Origin: Hyphomicrobiales bacterium
GTDB lineage: Bacteria > Pseudomonadota > Alphaproteobacteria > Rhizobiales > Rhizobiaceae
Reading direction: 5' to 3'
Assembly (NCBI GenBank): GCA_900467685.1
Contig: UBQX01000027.1
Coordinates: forward strand, 28,703 to 92,702
DNA length: 64,000 nt
Shown here piece by piece: positions 46,120 through 54,278 of this stretch; positions within the stretch are counted from its first letter, which is position 1, and every line of letters begins with the position of its first letter. Below the pieces are notes generated by a model. The model was given only the letters and a program-made list of their open reading frames with translations, was not told the DNA's origin and did not search any database. The translations under genes and the position numbers were made by a program.

Positions 46120-48270
46120 TCAGTCTTCAAGGTGACGGAGGTGGAAGATGAGGTGTTGGTCGAGCCGGGCTTCAGCGCCGGGCGGGACCATGAATGTCGT
46201 GGACGCAGCCTCGATGACCGCCGGTCCGGTGATGACATTGCCGGGCAGAAGCTCGTCCATGTCGAAGATGCGGGCATCGTGCCATTTACCGTTGCGGTAG
46301 ATCGGGCGGATCTCCTTCAGTGCGTCCTCGGCCGGCTCAGGACCGTGCAGCGGGAAGTTCGGCAGCGCCGGCTTCATCACCTTCACGACGCCGCGCACCA
46401 GAACGGTGGTGACGAGATAGCCGAGCTCCGGCGACTTCGCCGAGCGGGAGAATTCCTTCGAATAGGCAACCTCGAAGCGCTCGATGATATCGCGGATGTC
46501 GTCCGCAGAGCGGATCGACTGGAACGGCAACTCGATTTCCACGTCGTTGAGCTGGCCGACATATTGCACGCGCAGGCAATGCCGGTACTCGATCTGCCCG
46601 CCTTCGATCCCGGACTTTGCGAACTCGTCCTTAACCTTGGCACGCAAGCCGTCCCAGCCGGCATTGACCGCACCGGAGATGAGCGTGAAGCCCTGTTCGA
46701 ACGCCGCCGGCGCAAGATCGGGGCTTGCGGTCGCCACGTTGACCGTGCGGTCGAGACGATATTCGAAGTCGGCGCAGGCGCAGCCGAAGGCCGAGAAGCC
46801 CGCAGCCCAGGCCGGAACCAGCACATCGGCGAAGTTCAGGCCCTTTGTGTAACCGGCGACATGCATCGGTCCGCCGCCGCCGTAAGAGAAGAGCGTGTAG
46901 TCTTCCGGCGAATAGCCCTTGCCGAAGACGCGGGCATAGACTTCGTTACGCAGATGGTTTTCGAAGAGCTGGAGAACGCCTTCGGCCGCGTCGTAAGGGT
47001 CGAGACCAAGAGGATCGGCAATGCGCTCCTTGATCGCCTGGTAGCTCCGCTCCTTGTTGAGGATGACTTCGCCGCCGAGGAAGTTGTTGGGGTTGAGATT
47101 GCCGAGGATGATGTTGCAGTCGGAGAGCGTCGGCGTATCGACGCCGCCCTGTTCGAAACACATGCCGATGCGCGAGCCGGCGCTGTCCGGTCCGAACTCG
47201 ATACGCTTCGAAATCGGGTCAAGGCGGACATAGGAGCCCGTGCCGGCACCCACCGAGTCGATATCGACCAGCGGCAGCTTGAGCACGAAACGCGCCATGT
47301 CGGGCTGGGTCTTGGTGGTGAACTCGCCGCCGGTGATGAGACCGAGGTCGAAGGACGTTCCGCCGATATCGGAGCAAACGATATTGCCGATACCGAGTTC
47401 CGCACCCAGATAGCGCGCACCTACCATGCCGCCGATCGGGCCGGAAATGAGGGTGCGGGCGAGTTCGCGGGCTTCCGTCGAGATCGTGCCGCCATGCGAG
47501 GCCATGACGCGCAGCTCGAACTGACCGCCGAAATTCTTCGCGCGGTCGGCAATCTTCTGGAACTGACCGCGCGACGGTTCTGCCGCATAGGCCTCGATGG
47601 TCACGGTGTTCAGCCGGGCGAAATCCTGCATGACGGGATAAAGCTCGGACGAAAGATACATGGGAACGCGCTTGCCCTTGCGTTCCATCACCCTCAACGC
47701 TGCCTCCTTGACCGCATTTTCATGCGCGCCGTTGACATAGGAGAACAGCAGGTTGACGACGATGCCCTCGACATCCATGTCGAGCAGCTCGGCGACGGCA
47801 GCTTCGGCTTCGTGTTCGTAAAGTGGAATGGCTTCCGTGCCGAAAAGATCGATGCGGCCGCGGACACCCTTCATACGCTCGCGCGGAACCAGCGGCTGGT
47901 TATGGCGATGGGTGGAGACCTTGAGGCGGTCCTGATAGGAATAGCCGAGATAGGTCTGAATGCCGCGCTCGAGCTGGAAGTAATCTTCCATGCCCGCCGT
48001 CACGATGACGCCGAGCCGGCGGCCCTTGCGCTCCAGCAGACGGTTGAGCATCGAAGTGCCGGAATAGATGCCGGTCGCCACTTTCGGAAACACCGCTTCC
48101 GGGGATTGGCCCCATTGCGCCAGCGCATCCTCTACCGAGCGGCCGAAGCCGATCGATTCATCGGCCGGCGTCGTCTGCGCTTTGCCAACGACAAAGCGCC
48201 CCGTATCGTCGACGAAAAACGTATCCGTCATGGTGCCACCGGCATCCATGGACATGATGTATTGATCCAT
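46120..48270 (-). CDS. acxA: Acetone carboxylase beta subunit (hydantoinase A family)
   Basis: 716 residues (Xanthobacter AcxA is about 717). It shows the ASKHA-type nucleotide motif MDAGGTMTDTFFVDDTG at the N-terminus, DIGGTSFDLGLITGGEF in the middle, and the C-terminal hydantoinase-A region PGAEARLDQHLIF. In the characterised enzyme this subunit uses ATP to phosphorylate acetone and bicarbonate. It is the first structural gene of acxABC, 18 bp before acxB. A 293-bp regulatory gap separates it from the AraC-type gene. Confidence 0.9.
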   Translation of the reverse strand: MDQYIMSMDAGGTMTDTFFVDDTGRFVVGKAQTTPADESIGFGRSVEDALAQWGQSPEAVFPKVATGIYSGTSMLNRLLERKGRRLGVIVTAGMEDYFQLERGIQTYLGYSYQDRLKVSTHRHNQPLVPRERMKGVRGRIDLFGTEAIPLYEHEAEAAVAELLDMDVEGIVVNLLFSYVNGAHENAVKEAALRVMERKGKRVPMYLSSELYPVMQDFARLNTVTIEAYAAEPSRGQFQKIADRAKNFGGQFELRVMASHGGTISTEARELARTLISGPIGGMVGARYLGAELGIGNIVCSDIGGTSFDLGLITGGEFTTKTQPDMARFVLKLPLVDIDSVGAGTGSYVRLDPISKRIEFGPDSAGSRIGMCFEQGGVDTPTLSDCNIILGNLNPNNFLGGEVILNKERSYQAIKERIADPLGLDPYDAAEGVLQLFENHLRNEVYARVFGKGYSPEDYTLFSYGGGGPMHVAGYTKGLNFADVLVPAWAAGFSAFGCACADFEYRLDRTVNVATASPDLAPAAFEQGFTLISGAVNAGWDGLRAKVKDEFAKSGIEGGQIEYRHCLRVQYVGQLNDVEIELPFQSIRSADDIRDIIERFEVAYSKEFSRSAKSPELGYLVTTVLVRGVVKVMKPALPNFPLHGPEPAEDALKEIRPIYRNGKWHDARIFDMDELLPGNVITGPAVIEAASTTFMVPPGAEARLDQHLIFHLRHLED

Positions 48271-48451
48271 TGTTGAAAAGCCTCCCTTTTGCCAGACAAG
48301 GGAGAAAAGACGTCACGCTGTCCGCACGGCACTGAAACGCCTTGCGACCATCAGAAAACAGACGCGAGCCTCCTCCCAGAGACGGAGCCGGCGATCCGCA
48401 AGGCTCCTCCCTCGCAATCCCGGCATGGGAAGAAGAGTGTCAGGTTCCCGG

Positions 48452-48490
48452 TCAATAATATTGAAGGATTAGGTTGGCGATTTTGTACAA
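48452..48490 (-). promoter_or_regulatory. Candidate operator region upstream of acxA
   Basis: In the 293-bp gap (48271-48563) between the AraC-type gene and acxA lie a 13-bp near-palindrome TCAATAATATTGA (48452-48464) and TTGTACAA (48483-48490). They sit about 180-220 bp upstream of the acxA start, a plausible place for AraC-family or other activator binding. The rest of the gap shows no gene. Confidence 0.35.
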
Positions 48491-48563
48491 TTCGGCCTCA
48501 CGGCAGGATGCAAGCGAGATTGCGGCGCATCGCAGCGAGAGCGAGATTGTTTTCGCCGCTGGC

Positions 48564-49484
48564 TTAGGCGCGGCGCAGGGTTCCGGGTGTTTGCCCTGTC
48601 GCCTTCTTCATGACACGGGTCATGTGGGCCTGATCGCTGAAGCCGGTGAGGAAAGCGATTTCAGCCAGGGAAAGCCGTGTATCCTTGATCAGAGCAATGG
48701 CCCTATGCACACGCCGCATCAACACGAACTGCCAGGGGCTTTGCTCGAACGCCGTCTTGAAGCGGCGCGGAAAGCTGTGTTCACAGAGTCCTGCCGCATT
48801 GGCGAGATCGGCAAGGCTGAAGTTCTTGGCCAGATTGGCTTCGACAAAATCGGTGACGCGTTGACGCTGCGCACCGGTGAGGGTCGTCCCCGCGTCAGCG
48901 CTGTCGCGGCTAGCCCTGTCGCAGATATGATGGTTGCGAAGAACCTGAAGGGTGAGCGCCTGAGAGAGAAGATCGGTCAGGAGCCGCGACCCCGAGGGAC
49001 CGTTGCGCAGTTCGGCTTCCAGCGCATCGGTCAGCGCGAGCAGCGACGGATCTTCGATGCAGAGATCGTCAATGGCATGGAAATGACGATATTCGCTCTC
49101 GAAGGCGCGCAAGGCGATTTTCGACATCAGGTCTTTCGACAGATAGAAATGCGACACCTCGATATTGCCGTCCCATTCCCAATTGGAGGACCGGTCGACA
49201 CCGAGCATCGAAATCGTGCCGGGCTTCACATAGCCTTCATGCCAGTTCGCCTCGACCCTGCGGCGCATGCGCGCTTGCCCACTCCGGTAGACGACCATCA
49301 GGATGCTGTCGATCCCAGGAGCCGCTACCGTCGAGGCACCGTAGGCGATGTCGCGAAAGAAAAGACTGCGGCCCGCCGCATCGCCTGCATCCGCCTCGGC
49401 AACGATCTCGCCCGGCGCAAATCGTATCACGTCCTCGGGTCGGATGCTTCTTCGCACATCGACCTTCGAAACCACTTCCACCAT
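48564..49484 (-). CDS. AraC family transcriptional regulator
   Basis: 306 residues from the ATG at 49484 (MVEVVSKVDVRRS), preceded by GGGAGGAAATC. The open frame extends to 49718, but the extension has no family character. The N-terminal half looks like an AraC-binding-like ligand domain (about 1-190); the C-terminal AraC helix-turn-helix pair is clear (FSLADLANAAGLCEHSFPRRFKTAFEQSPWQFV, LSLAEIAFLTGFSDQAHMTRVMKKATGQTPG). Its location upstream of acxABC marks it as the likely ketone-responsive activator; known acx operons often use a sigma54 activator instead. Confidence 0.9.
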   Translation of the reverse strand: MVEVVSKVDVRRSIRPEDVIRFAPGEIVAEADAGDAAGRSLFFRDIAYGASTVAAPGIDSILMVVYRSGQARMRRRVEANWHEGYVKPGTISMLGVDRSSNWEWDGNIEVSHFYLSKDLMSKIALRAFESEYRHFHAIDDLCIEDPSLLALTDALEAELRNGPSGSRLLTDLLSQALTLQVLRNHHICDRASRDSADAGTTLTGAQRQRVTDFVEANLAKNFSLADLANAAGLCEHSFPRRFKTAFEQSPWQFVLMRRVHRAIALIKDTRLSLAEIAFLTGFSDQAHMTRVMKKATGQTPGTLRRA

Positions 49485-49721
49485 GATTTCCTCCCGCGTC
49501 CGATCCAACCGATCCGGGTCTCCCCACCCGTTACGCAGGACTTGGACGATACGCCTGAACCGACATTTGTCAATTCGGGCAGGTTGTGCAGCTTTTGCGG
49601 CAGGATTGAACGGCCCGCCCTCGGCACGCTTCTTCTCGAGTGAACCCTCGGGGTCCCTGTCCGCACAAAGGCGGCCGCAGATTTTCCTGCCACCGCTTAG
49701 ACTTTGCTCAGGCCGCAAGCA

Positions 49722-50483
49722 TCAGGCCGTGAAGCCACCATCCACGACAAGGTCCGAGCCAGTCATGTAGCTTGCATCGTCGGAGGCGAGAAAGGCGATT
49801 GCTGCGGCGATCTCCTCCGGCCGGCCGAAACGCCCCATCGGAATGCGCGCAATCGTGCCTGTGGCTGCCGCGTCAGCAGCTTCATCGCCCAGCGCGGTCA
49901 AAGCGTCGGAAACCAGCTTGGTTTCGACAAAGCCGGGGCAAACGGAATTGACGCGAATGTTATATCCCGAACGCGCGCAGAGAATGGCCGTCGACTTGGT
50001 AAAGATCCGCACCGCACCCTTGCTGGCATTGTAAGCCGGAAGCGCCGGATCGCCAATCAGGCCTTCGATAGACGCCACGTTGACGATAGCGCCACCACGC
50101 GGCTTCAACCGCTCGACGGCAATCTTCGTTCCAAGAAAGACACCGTTGAGATTGACATCGATGGTTTTGAGCCAGCGATCATAGCACATCGTCTCGATGG
50201 TCTCGAAGTGGCCAATGCCTGCATTGTTCACCACGATATCGACAGATCCGAATTGTTTCGAAACCGCGTCGAAGACCTGAGCCCACGAGCCTGCATCGGT
50301 CACGTCCTGCTCAAGAAACACGGCATTCCCGCCCAATTCGGCTGCAGCGGCCTTGCCGCCTTCGACGTCCCGGTCGGTGATGGCGACCTTCGCGCCCCCT
50401 TCTGCAAAACGCTTGGCTGTTGCAAAGCCAAGCCCCTTGGCGGCACCCGTAATCAAGACAACCTTGCCCGAGAATCTACCCAA
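49722..50483 (-). CDS. SDR family oxidoreductase
   Basis: 253-residue classical SDR. It shows TGAAKGLG, the Asp of ITDRDVEGG (NAD+ type), NNAG, the Ser and YNASK active site (NVASIEGLIGDPALPAYNASKGA) and the C-terminal GSDLVVDGGFTA of the 3-oxoacyl/glucose-1-dehydrogenase-like group. It precedes the AraC gene on the same strand by 237 bp. In context it is a candidate secondary-alcohol dehydrogenase feeding a ketone into AcxABC. Confidence 0.88.
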   Translation of the reverse strand: MGRFSGKVVLITGAAKGLGFATAKRFAEGGAKVAITDRDVEGGKAAAAELGGNAVFLEQDVTDAGSWAQVFDAVSKQFGSVDIVVNNAGIGHFETIETMCYDRWLKTIDVNLNGVFLGTKIAVERLKPRGGAIVNVASIEGLIGDPALPAYNASKGAVRIFTKSTAILCARSGYNIRVNSVCPGFVETKLVSDALTALGDEAADAAATGTIARIPMGRFGRPEEIAAAIAFLASDDASYMTGSDLVVDGGFTA

Positions 50484-51001
50484 CGAACTCTCCTCCCTGT
50501 TTGCTATTGATGATTTTCACTCGATCCTGCCCAGCACCCAGACCACGGAACTTGCCGCAACATCCCTGTGCCTGACACGTGCGGAATGCGCTTTTGCCTT
50601 AAAGCGACCAGCCTTATGGCACCTGATAGCCCTTGAAAACGCCCGCAAGCCGATGAGAGCGGCCTTTGAACGACATGCCAAAATCAGTGTCGTCGCCTCC
50701 GAACTGCGCATATGATCTCGCGCAGGAAGAAGGATTGAATTGAACATTTCGGTGAGAATTTTTGAATGAAACCGGTGTTGTGAGGGTAGGATTATTTCTT
50801 GATCCGATCCCAAACCACAGCCGGCTCGAAATTTTGAAGGCGAGAAGCTTGCTTTATCAGGTGTCTTTTCCGTGATTACCGAGCCCTGATAATTTTTGCG
50901 GGGACTTCGACAGATATCAAATATTCTCTGTTTAACTATTCCTCATCTAACATTTGCCAATTATCGCATTCGATTGCTTTATCTCTTGGGAGCGAAGGCA
51001 A
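50484..51001. other. Intergenic region without a recognisable gene
   Basis: 518 bp between the SDR gene and a chemoreceptor pseudogene. Open frames of up to about 100 codons exist on both strands but show no family pattern and no good ribosome-binding site. The last 70 bp (TATTCTCTGTTTAACTATTCC onwards) are AT-rich and probably held the promoter of the now broken chemoreceptor. Confidence 0.5.
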
Positions 51002-51957
51002 ATGTTTGGGAGCAAGGCAAAGTCGCAGGCAAAAGAATACAAGGAAAAGTACGAGAACGCCCAGGAGCGTCTCGACTTGCTGGACGGCTTTACCGGGATC
51101 GGCCTCTGGGAGGCATATCTGCTCGGCGGCGATGCGGCAAATCCTGACGCGCGCTGACGCTATTCTGCCGAACTGCGCCGAATCACGGGATACACCGCCG
51201 AAGAATTTCCCGACACGCTGGACGGATGGACGAGCCGCGCGCACCGAGCAGCAGGCCAGCTCGCTCGAAGAAACCGCAGCCGCCATCGACGAGATCACCT
51301 CGACGGTTCAGCGCACCGCGCAGAACACCAACGAACTTGCATCTGCCACGACCAAGACCCGCCAGGCCGCCGAACACTCCGGCACCGTCGTACAGAGCGC
51401 AATCGCGGCGATGTCGCAGATTGAGCATTCCTCCGGCCAGATCGGCCAGATCATCGGCGTCATCAACGACATCGTTTTCCAGACGAACCTGCTGGCATTG
51501 AACGCCGGTGTCGAAGCCGCACGCGCCGGTGAAGCCGGCAAGGGCTTTGCGGTCGTCGCCCAGGAAGTGCGCGAACTGGCACAGCGCTCGGCGAATGCCG
51601 CCAAGGAAATCAAGCAGCTCATCTCGACCTCCAGCGATCAGGTCGGCAAGGGCGTGAGCCTTGTCGGCGAAACCGGCAAGGCGCTGGAAACAATCGTCAA
51701 TGAAATCGCCAGCATCACCGGTCTCATCTCCGATCTCGCGCAGTCGGCGAAGGAACAGGCAACCGGCGTTCGGGAAATCAACACCGCCGTCAACCAGATG
51801 GACCAGATGACGTAGCAGAATGCCGCGATGGTCTCCAACACTGCCAATGCCAGCCATTCGCTGGCCTCGGAAGCCGCCCATCTCGCCGAACTCGTTTCGC
51901 GCCTCAAGGTCGGACGTGCGCAGCAGCACAACGGTAGAAGCAGACGGGCCGCGTGAT
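51002..51957 (+). pseudogene. Methyl-accepting chemotaxis protein, degenerate
   Basis: The ATG at 51002 opens MFGSKAKSQAKEYKEKYENAQ and a PAS domain, interrupted by TGA at 51155-51157 where NPDAR-Trp-RYSAELRRITGY is expected. The PAS reading stops near WTSR (about 51236), and the sequence jumps, in another frame, to the MCP signalling domain (RTEQQASSLEETAAAIDE ... [19 protein letters not shown]). The region between is missing. A second nonsense codon, TAG at 51813-51815, replaces Gln in MDQMT-Q-QNAAM; the tail continues in frame to 51957. Three independent lesions make this a true pseudogene. Confidence 0.88.
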
Positions 51958-52021
51958 CTGCCACTTCATGAAGGCCGAATGACAATGGAAGTTCTGCGAA
52001 GCGGCCAGTTTGAGGGCGGCT

Positions 52022-52048
52022 CCAAGGCGGAAATAATTTCCGCCTTGG
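52022..52048. repeat. 27-bp perfect palindrome
   Basis: CCAAGGCGGAAAT and ATTTCCGCCTTGG, 13-bp perfect arms around a single A. The inner 8 bp per arm recur as GCGGAAAT-G-ATTTCCGC at 57449-57465. No T-run follows, so a terminator role is unlikely; a dispersed palindromic element is more plausible. Confidence 0.6.
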
Positions 52049-52070
52049 ATTGCTGCCCAGGTACTGAGCC

Positions 52071-52111
52071 TGGGCCTGATGGCACAGAGACTTGCCAATT
52101 CGGCCTGTTTT
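52071..52111. repeat. Dispersed repeat (CTGATGGCACAGAG core), copy 3
   Basis: GCCTGATGGCACAGAGACTTG and CCAATTCGGCCTGTTT match copies 1 and 2 with few changes. The terminator and tRNA-like 3' end seen in the other two copies are missing; a palindrome lies just upstream instead. Confidence 0.6.
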
Positions 52112-52380
52112 GGCGGCTTGAAAAACGGTACGGCGTATTTGGGTCCGCGAAAGCGGCAGCGGTGCTGATCCAACATGAATGGCAGGAAAGCGCCTTCAAC
52201 TCGGTCGTAGGCCCGTCGATCGATAAGGCTTGAAAGCAGACAAAGGTGACGACTGCGACAAGTCGTAGACTACGAAAATGTATAGTTCCGGACAGGCACT
52301 GGTGAAGTGGGGCTGGCAAGCTCTTTCTCGTTAACAAGGCAGCTCGAAGCGAGCAGGCCCCAAAGAAAAGGAACAGAACC

Positions 52381-52710
52381 ATGACCCGCTTCAACCAGAT
52401 CCTTCTTGCCGCAGCCGCTGCTGTTGCGCTCAGCGGTAGCGTTGCCTCCGCCGCCGTGATGGACGATCATGCCGCCGGTGCCGAGCGCGCGCCCGATGTG
52501 AATATCGTCATCCTGAACCCCAACGGCAAGAAGAACAGGGAAGCCGACTATCTTCTCTCGCAGCCGGCCATGTACCACGCCGAAGCAACCTCCGCGATTG
52601 CCAAGGCTCCAGCGCTTGCCGCCGAATTGCGCGCCCGCAATGTCGAGATGAACAACGTGCTTGGCGTCCACACATGGAGCAACGGCAGCTACACCGTCTA
52701 CCTTCGCTGA
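52381..52710 (+). CDS. Small secreted protein of unknown function
   Basis: 109 residues: a Sec signal peptide (ILLAAAAAVALSGSVASAA) and a mature chain of about 84 residues with VNIVILNPNGKKNREADYLLSQPAMYHAEATSAIAKAPALAAELRARN. Cys is absent. I do not recognise the family. AAAGGAACAGAACC precedes the ATG. A very strong hairpin follows 30 bp after the stop. Confidence 0.7.
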   Translation: MTRFNQILLAAAAAVALSGSVASAAVMDDHAAGAERAPDVNIVILNPNGKKNREADYLLSQPAMYHAEATSAIAKAPALAAELRARNVEMNNVLGVHTWSNGSYTVYLR

Positions 52711-52740
52711 TCGATCGCTCGATTTCGTCCGTCACATCTG

Positions 52741-52780
52741 CCGTCAACCGCCCGACCGCCCATGGTCGGGCGGTTGACGG
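52741..52780. terminator. Strong 17-bp-arm hairpin between convergent genes
   Basis: Left arm 52741-52757 (CCGTCAACCGCCCGACC) and right arm 52764-52780 pair perfectly around GCCCAT. It lies between the small secreted protein (plus) and the PAP2 pseudogene (minus). No T-run on either side, so it is a terminator-like or mRNA-protecting structure rather than a textbook terminator. Confidence 0.55.
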
Positions 52781-52842
52781 CGTTTCACAGCCCTGTTTCG
52801 ACCTCGAATGCAAGGCCAGGTGGCGCGCATCTGCACCGCCCT

Positions 52843-53393
52843 TCAGAATATCCCGGTTACGAACCGGTCGAGCTTCGTATCCGCCCGGTAGAAAAAGCGA
52901 ACGAGAATGCAGGCCAGCGCGGCGCTCAGCGTGCCGCCGAGAATGTCCGATACATAGTGCGTGCCGAGAAAGATCCGCGAGAAGCAGATGACGACGGCAA
53001 CCATCGCGAAAGCTGCGCCCCAGCGCCGTAAACCGTGAAGCAGGAATGCGAAAGCGATTGAAAAGGACGCGGTTGCGTGATCGGAGGGAAAGGAAAGTCG
53101 CTGCTCGGCGCGATCAGCAGATGTGTCACTCCCGCATCATAGGGCCTCATTCGATGGACGAAGAGCAGGATCGCCTGGTTGAGGGCAAGGCCGAGAAGGA
53201 AGCTGAGCCCCGAGGCTACAAGCACATGTCGAACGCTTGAGCGATGGCTTCGCCGCCACCATTGAAACGCGACGGCGGCGATCATTAGCGGCACGCCGTA
53301 GGATGTGATCTGGACGAAAAGCTCATCCAGAAAAAGGTATCTTCCCGCAAGAGCATTGATTGCCGTGGTCGTGACGAGATCGAGATGAAGCAT
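52843..53393 (-). pseudogene. PAP2 family phosphatase, frameshifted
   Basis: The 5' part (from 53393, MLHLDLVTTTAINALAGRYLFLDELF) gives membrane helices and the first PAP2 motif region (FVHRMRPYDAG ... SSDFPFP). A one-base loss around 53083-53096 then leaves the frame. In the next frame the sequence continues exactly as a PAP2 enzyme: SDHATA, then SRIFLGTHYVSDILGG, ending at a stop at 52843. Repaired length would be about 183 residues. Either a real frameshift or a sequencing error in a G/A-run (GGAGGGAAAGGAAAG). Confidence 0.82.
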
Positions 53394-53415
53394 GATTGAA
53401 CTCTCTTGAAAACAT

Positions 53416-53452
53416 AAAAAAACTCCGGAACGGCTTTCGCGCCGTTCCGGAG
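53416..53452 (-). terminator. Rho-independent terminator after the COG4705-like gene
   Basis: On the minus strand, CTCCGGAACGGC pairs with GCCGTTCCGGAG (53423-53434 / 53441-53452, loop of 6) and is followed by seven T's. A textbook terminator 27 bp past the stop of the COG4705-like gene. Confidence 0.92.
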
Positions 53453-53478
53453 CCCTCCAGTCAGCGGATCGCTCGGGG

Positions 53479-54246
53479 TCAATGGGCGTCCGCCGCTACC
53501 GTCTCGGGCTTGCAGGTCGCGGTCATGTAGACGACGATCAATGCAATCCCGATCAGGAAGCCGATACTGGTATTGATGGTGCCGAAGCCCATGCCGCCGT
53601 AGTCTTGGGGCTGGGACAAGAGATCGCCGAAGGAGGCACCCAACGGCCGTGTGAGGATGTAGACCAGCCAGAAGGCAAGGATCGCATCGAGCTTCAACAC
53701 GAAGTAGCCAAAGCTCAGCGATACAATCACCATGCCGAAGAGCACGCCCGCGCTGCCGTAACCGAGCCCGAAACGCTCGGACACGAGGTCGCCGGCGGCA
53801 GTGCCAAGCGCGAAGGTGAAGAGAATAGTGAGCCAATAGAAGGCTTCGCGGCGGTTCGTGTAGATCGAATGGATCGAAAGCGTGCCTTCGGATCGATACC
53901 AAAGCGCGAAGGTCGCCATCAGTGCAACGGTGAATACGACGGTCGTCACTTCGAGAGGAACACCGAAGTTATCGACCAGGTTGTCGGTCACAAGCGTGCC
54001 GACCACGCTGATCAGGATCACCGCAAGCCAATAGGCCCAGGGAACGTAGCGCTTCTGTCGGAACTGAACGATCAGCGCAGCCACCAGCACTGCCGCCATG
54101 ATCAGGGACGTATTGGTCAGGCCGAGCCCAAGATTGACATTGAGATAGTCGGCGGCCGTCTCGCCCATCGTCACGGCGAGAAGCTTGATGATCCAGAAGT
54201 CGATCGTGACCTGCGGAACGCGGTTGTTGAGAATGTTCGTTTTCAT
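53479..54246 (-). CDS. COG4705-like multi-repeat membrane protein
   Basis: 255-residue integral membrane protein (about eight helices). It contains four copies of an (F/Y)W-x9-G-x4-D unit: Trp18-Gly28-Asp33, Trp73-Gly83-Asp88, Trp138-Gly148-Asp153 and Trp193-Gly203-Asp208. The spacing within each unit is identical (10 and 5), and the units are 55, 65 and 55 residues apart. The start (KVPQVT-like NRVPQVTIDFWIIKLLAVTMGETAADYLN) matches the uncharacterised COG4705 group. It is followed by a strong terminator and preceded by a periplasmic-protein gene on the same strand. Function unknown; conserved membrane Asp residues suggest ion handling. Confidence 0.82.
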   Translation of the reverse strand: MKTNILNNRVPQVTIDFWIIKLLAVTMGETAADYLNVNLGLGLTNTSLIMAAVLVAALIVQFRQKRYVPWAYWLAVILISVVGTLVTDNLVDNFGVPLEVTTVVFTVALMATFALWYRSEGTLSIHSIYTNRREAFYWLTILFTFALGTAAGDLVSERFGLGYGSAGVLFGMVIVSLSFGYFVLKLDAILAFWLVYILTRPLGASFGDLLSQPQDYGGMGFGTINTSIGFLIGIALIVVYMTATCKPETVAADAH

Positions 54247-54278
54247 CGGTCATGTCTCCAATCGTTGCGAGCGTGGGG

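Larger units (their letters stand above)
51958..52380. other. Intergenic region with palindrome and repeat copy 3
   Basis: 423 bp with no supported gene. It contains the 27-bp palindrome (52022-52048), the third dispersed repeat copy (52071-52111), and the leader of the small secreted protein, whose AAGGA precedes the ATG at 52381. Confidence 0.55.

Noticed and set aside
42385..48276. A very long open frame (about 1,960 codons) on the plus strand across the acx cluster
   Set aside because: It is antisense to acxA, acxB, acxC, the SDR and the CoA ligase, all with clear family motifs. Long antisense frames are expected in GC-rich coding DNA, and its translation is Arg/Asp/His-rich with no domain.
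50484..51001. Small genes in the gap upstream of the chemoreceptor pseudogene
   Set aside because: Short frames on both strands lack ribosome-binding sites and recognisable motifs.
51155..51157. TGA in the chemoreceptor considered as a programmed readthrough or Sec codon
   Set aside because: Trp is expected there, and two further lesions (internal deletion and TAG) show simple decay.
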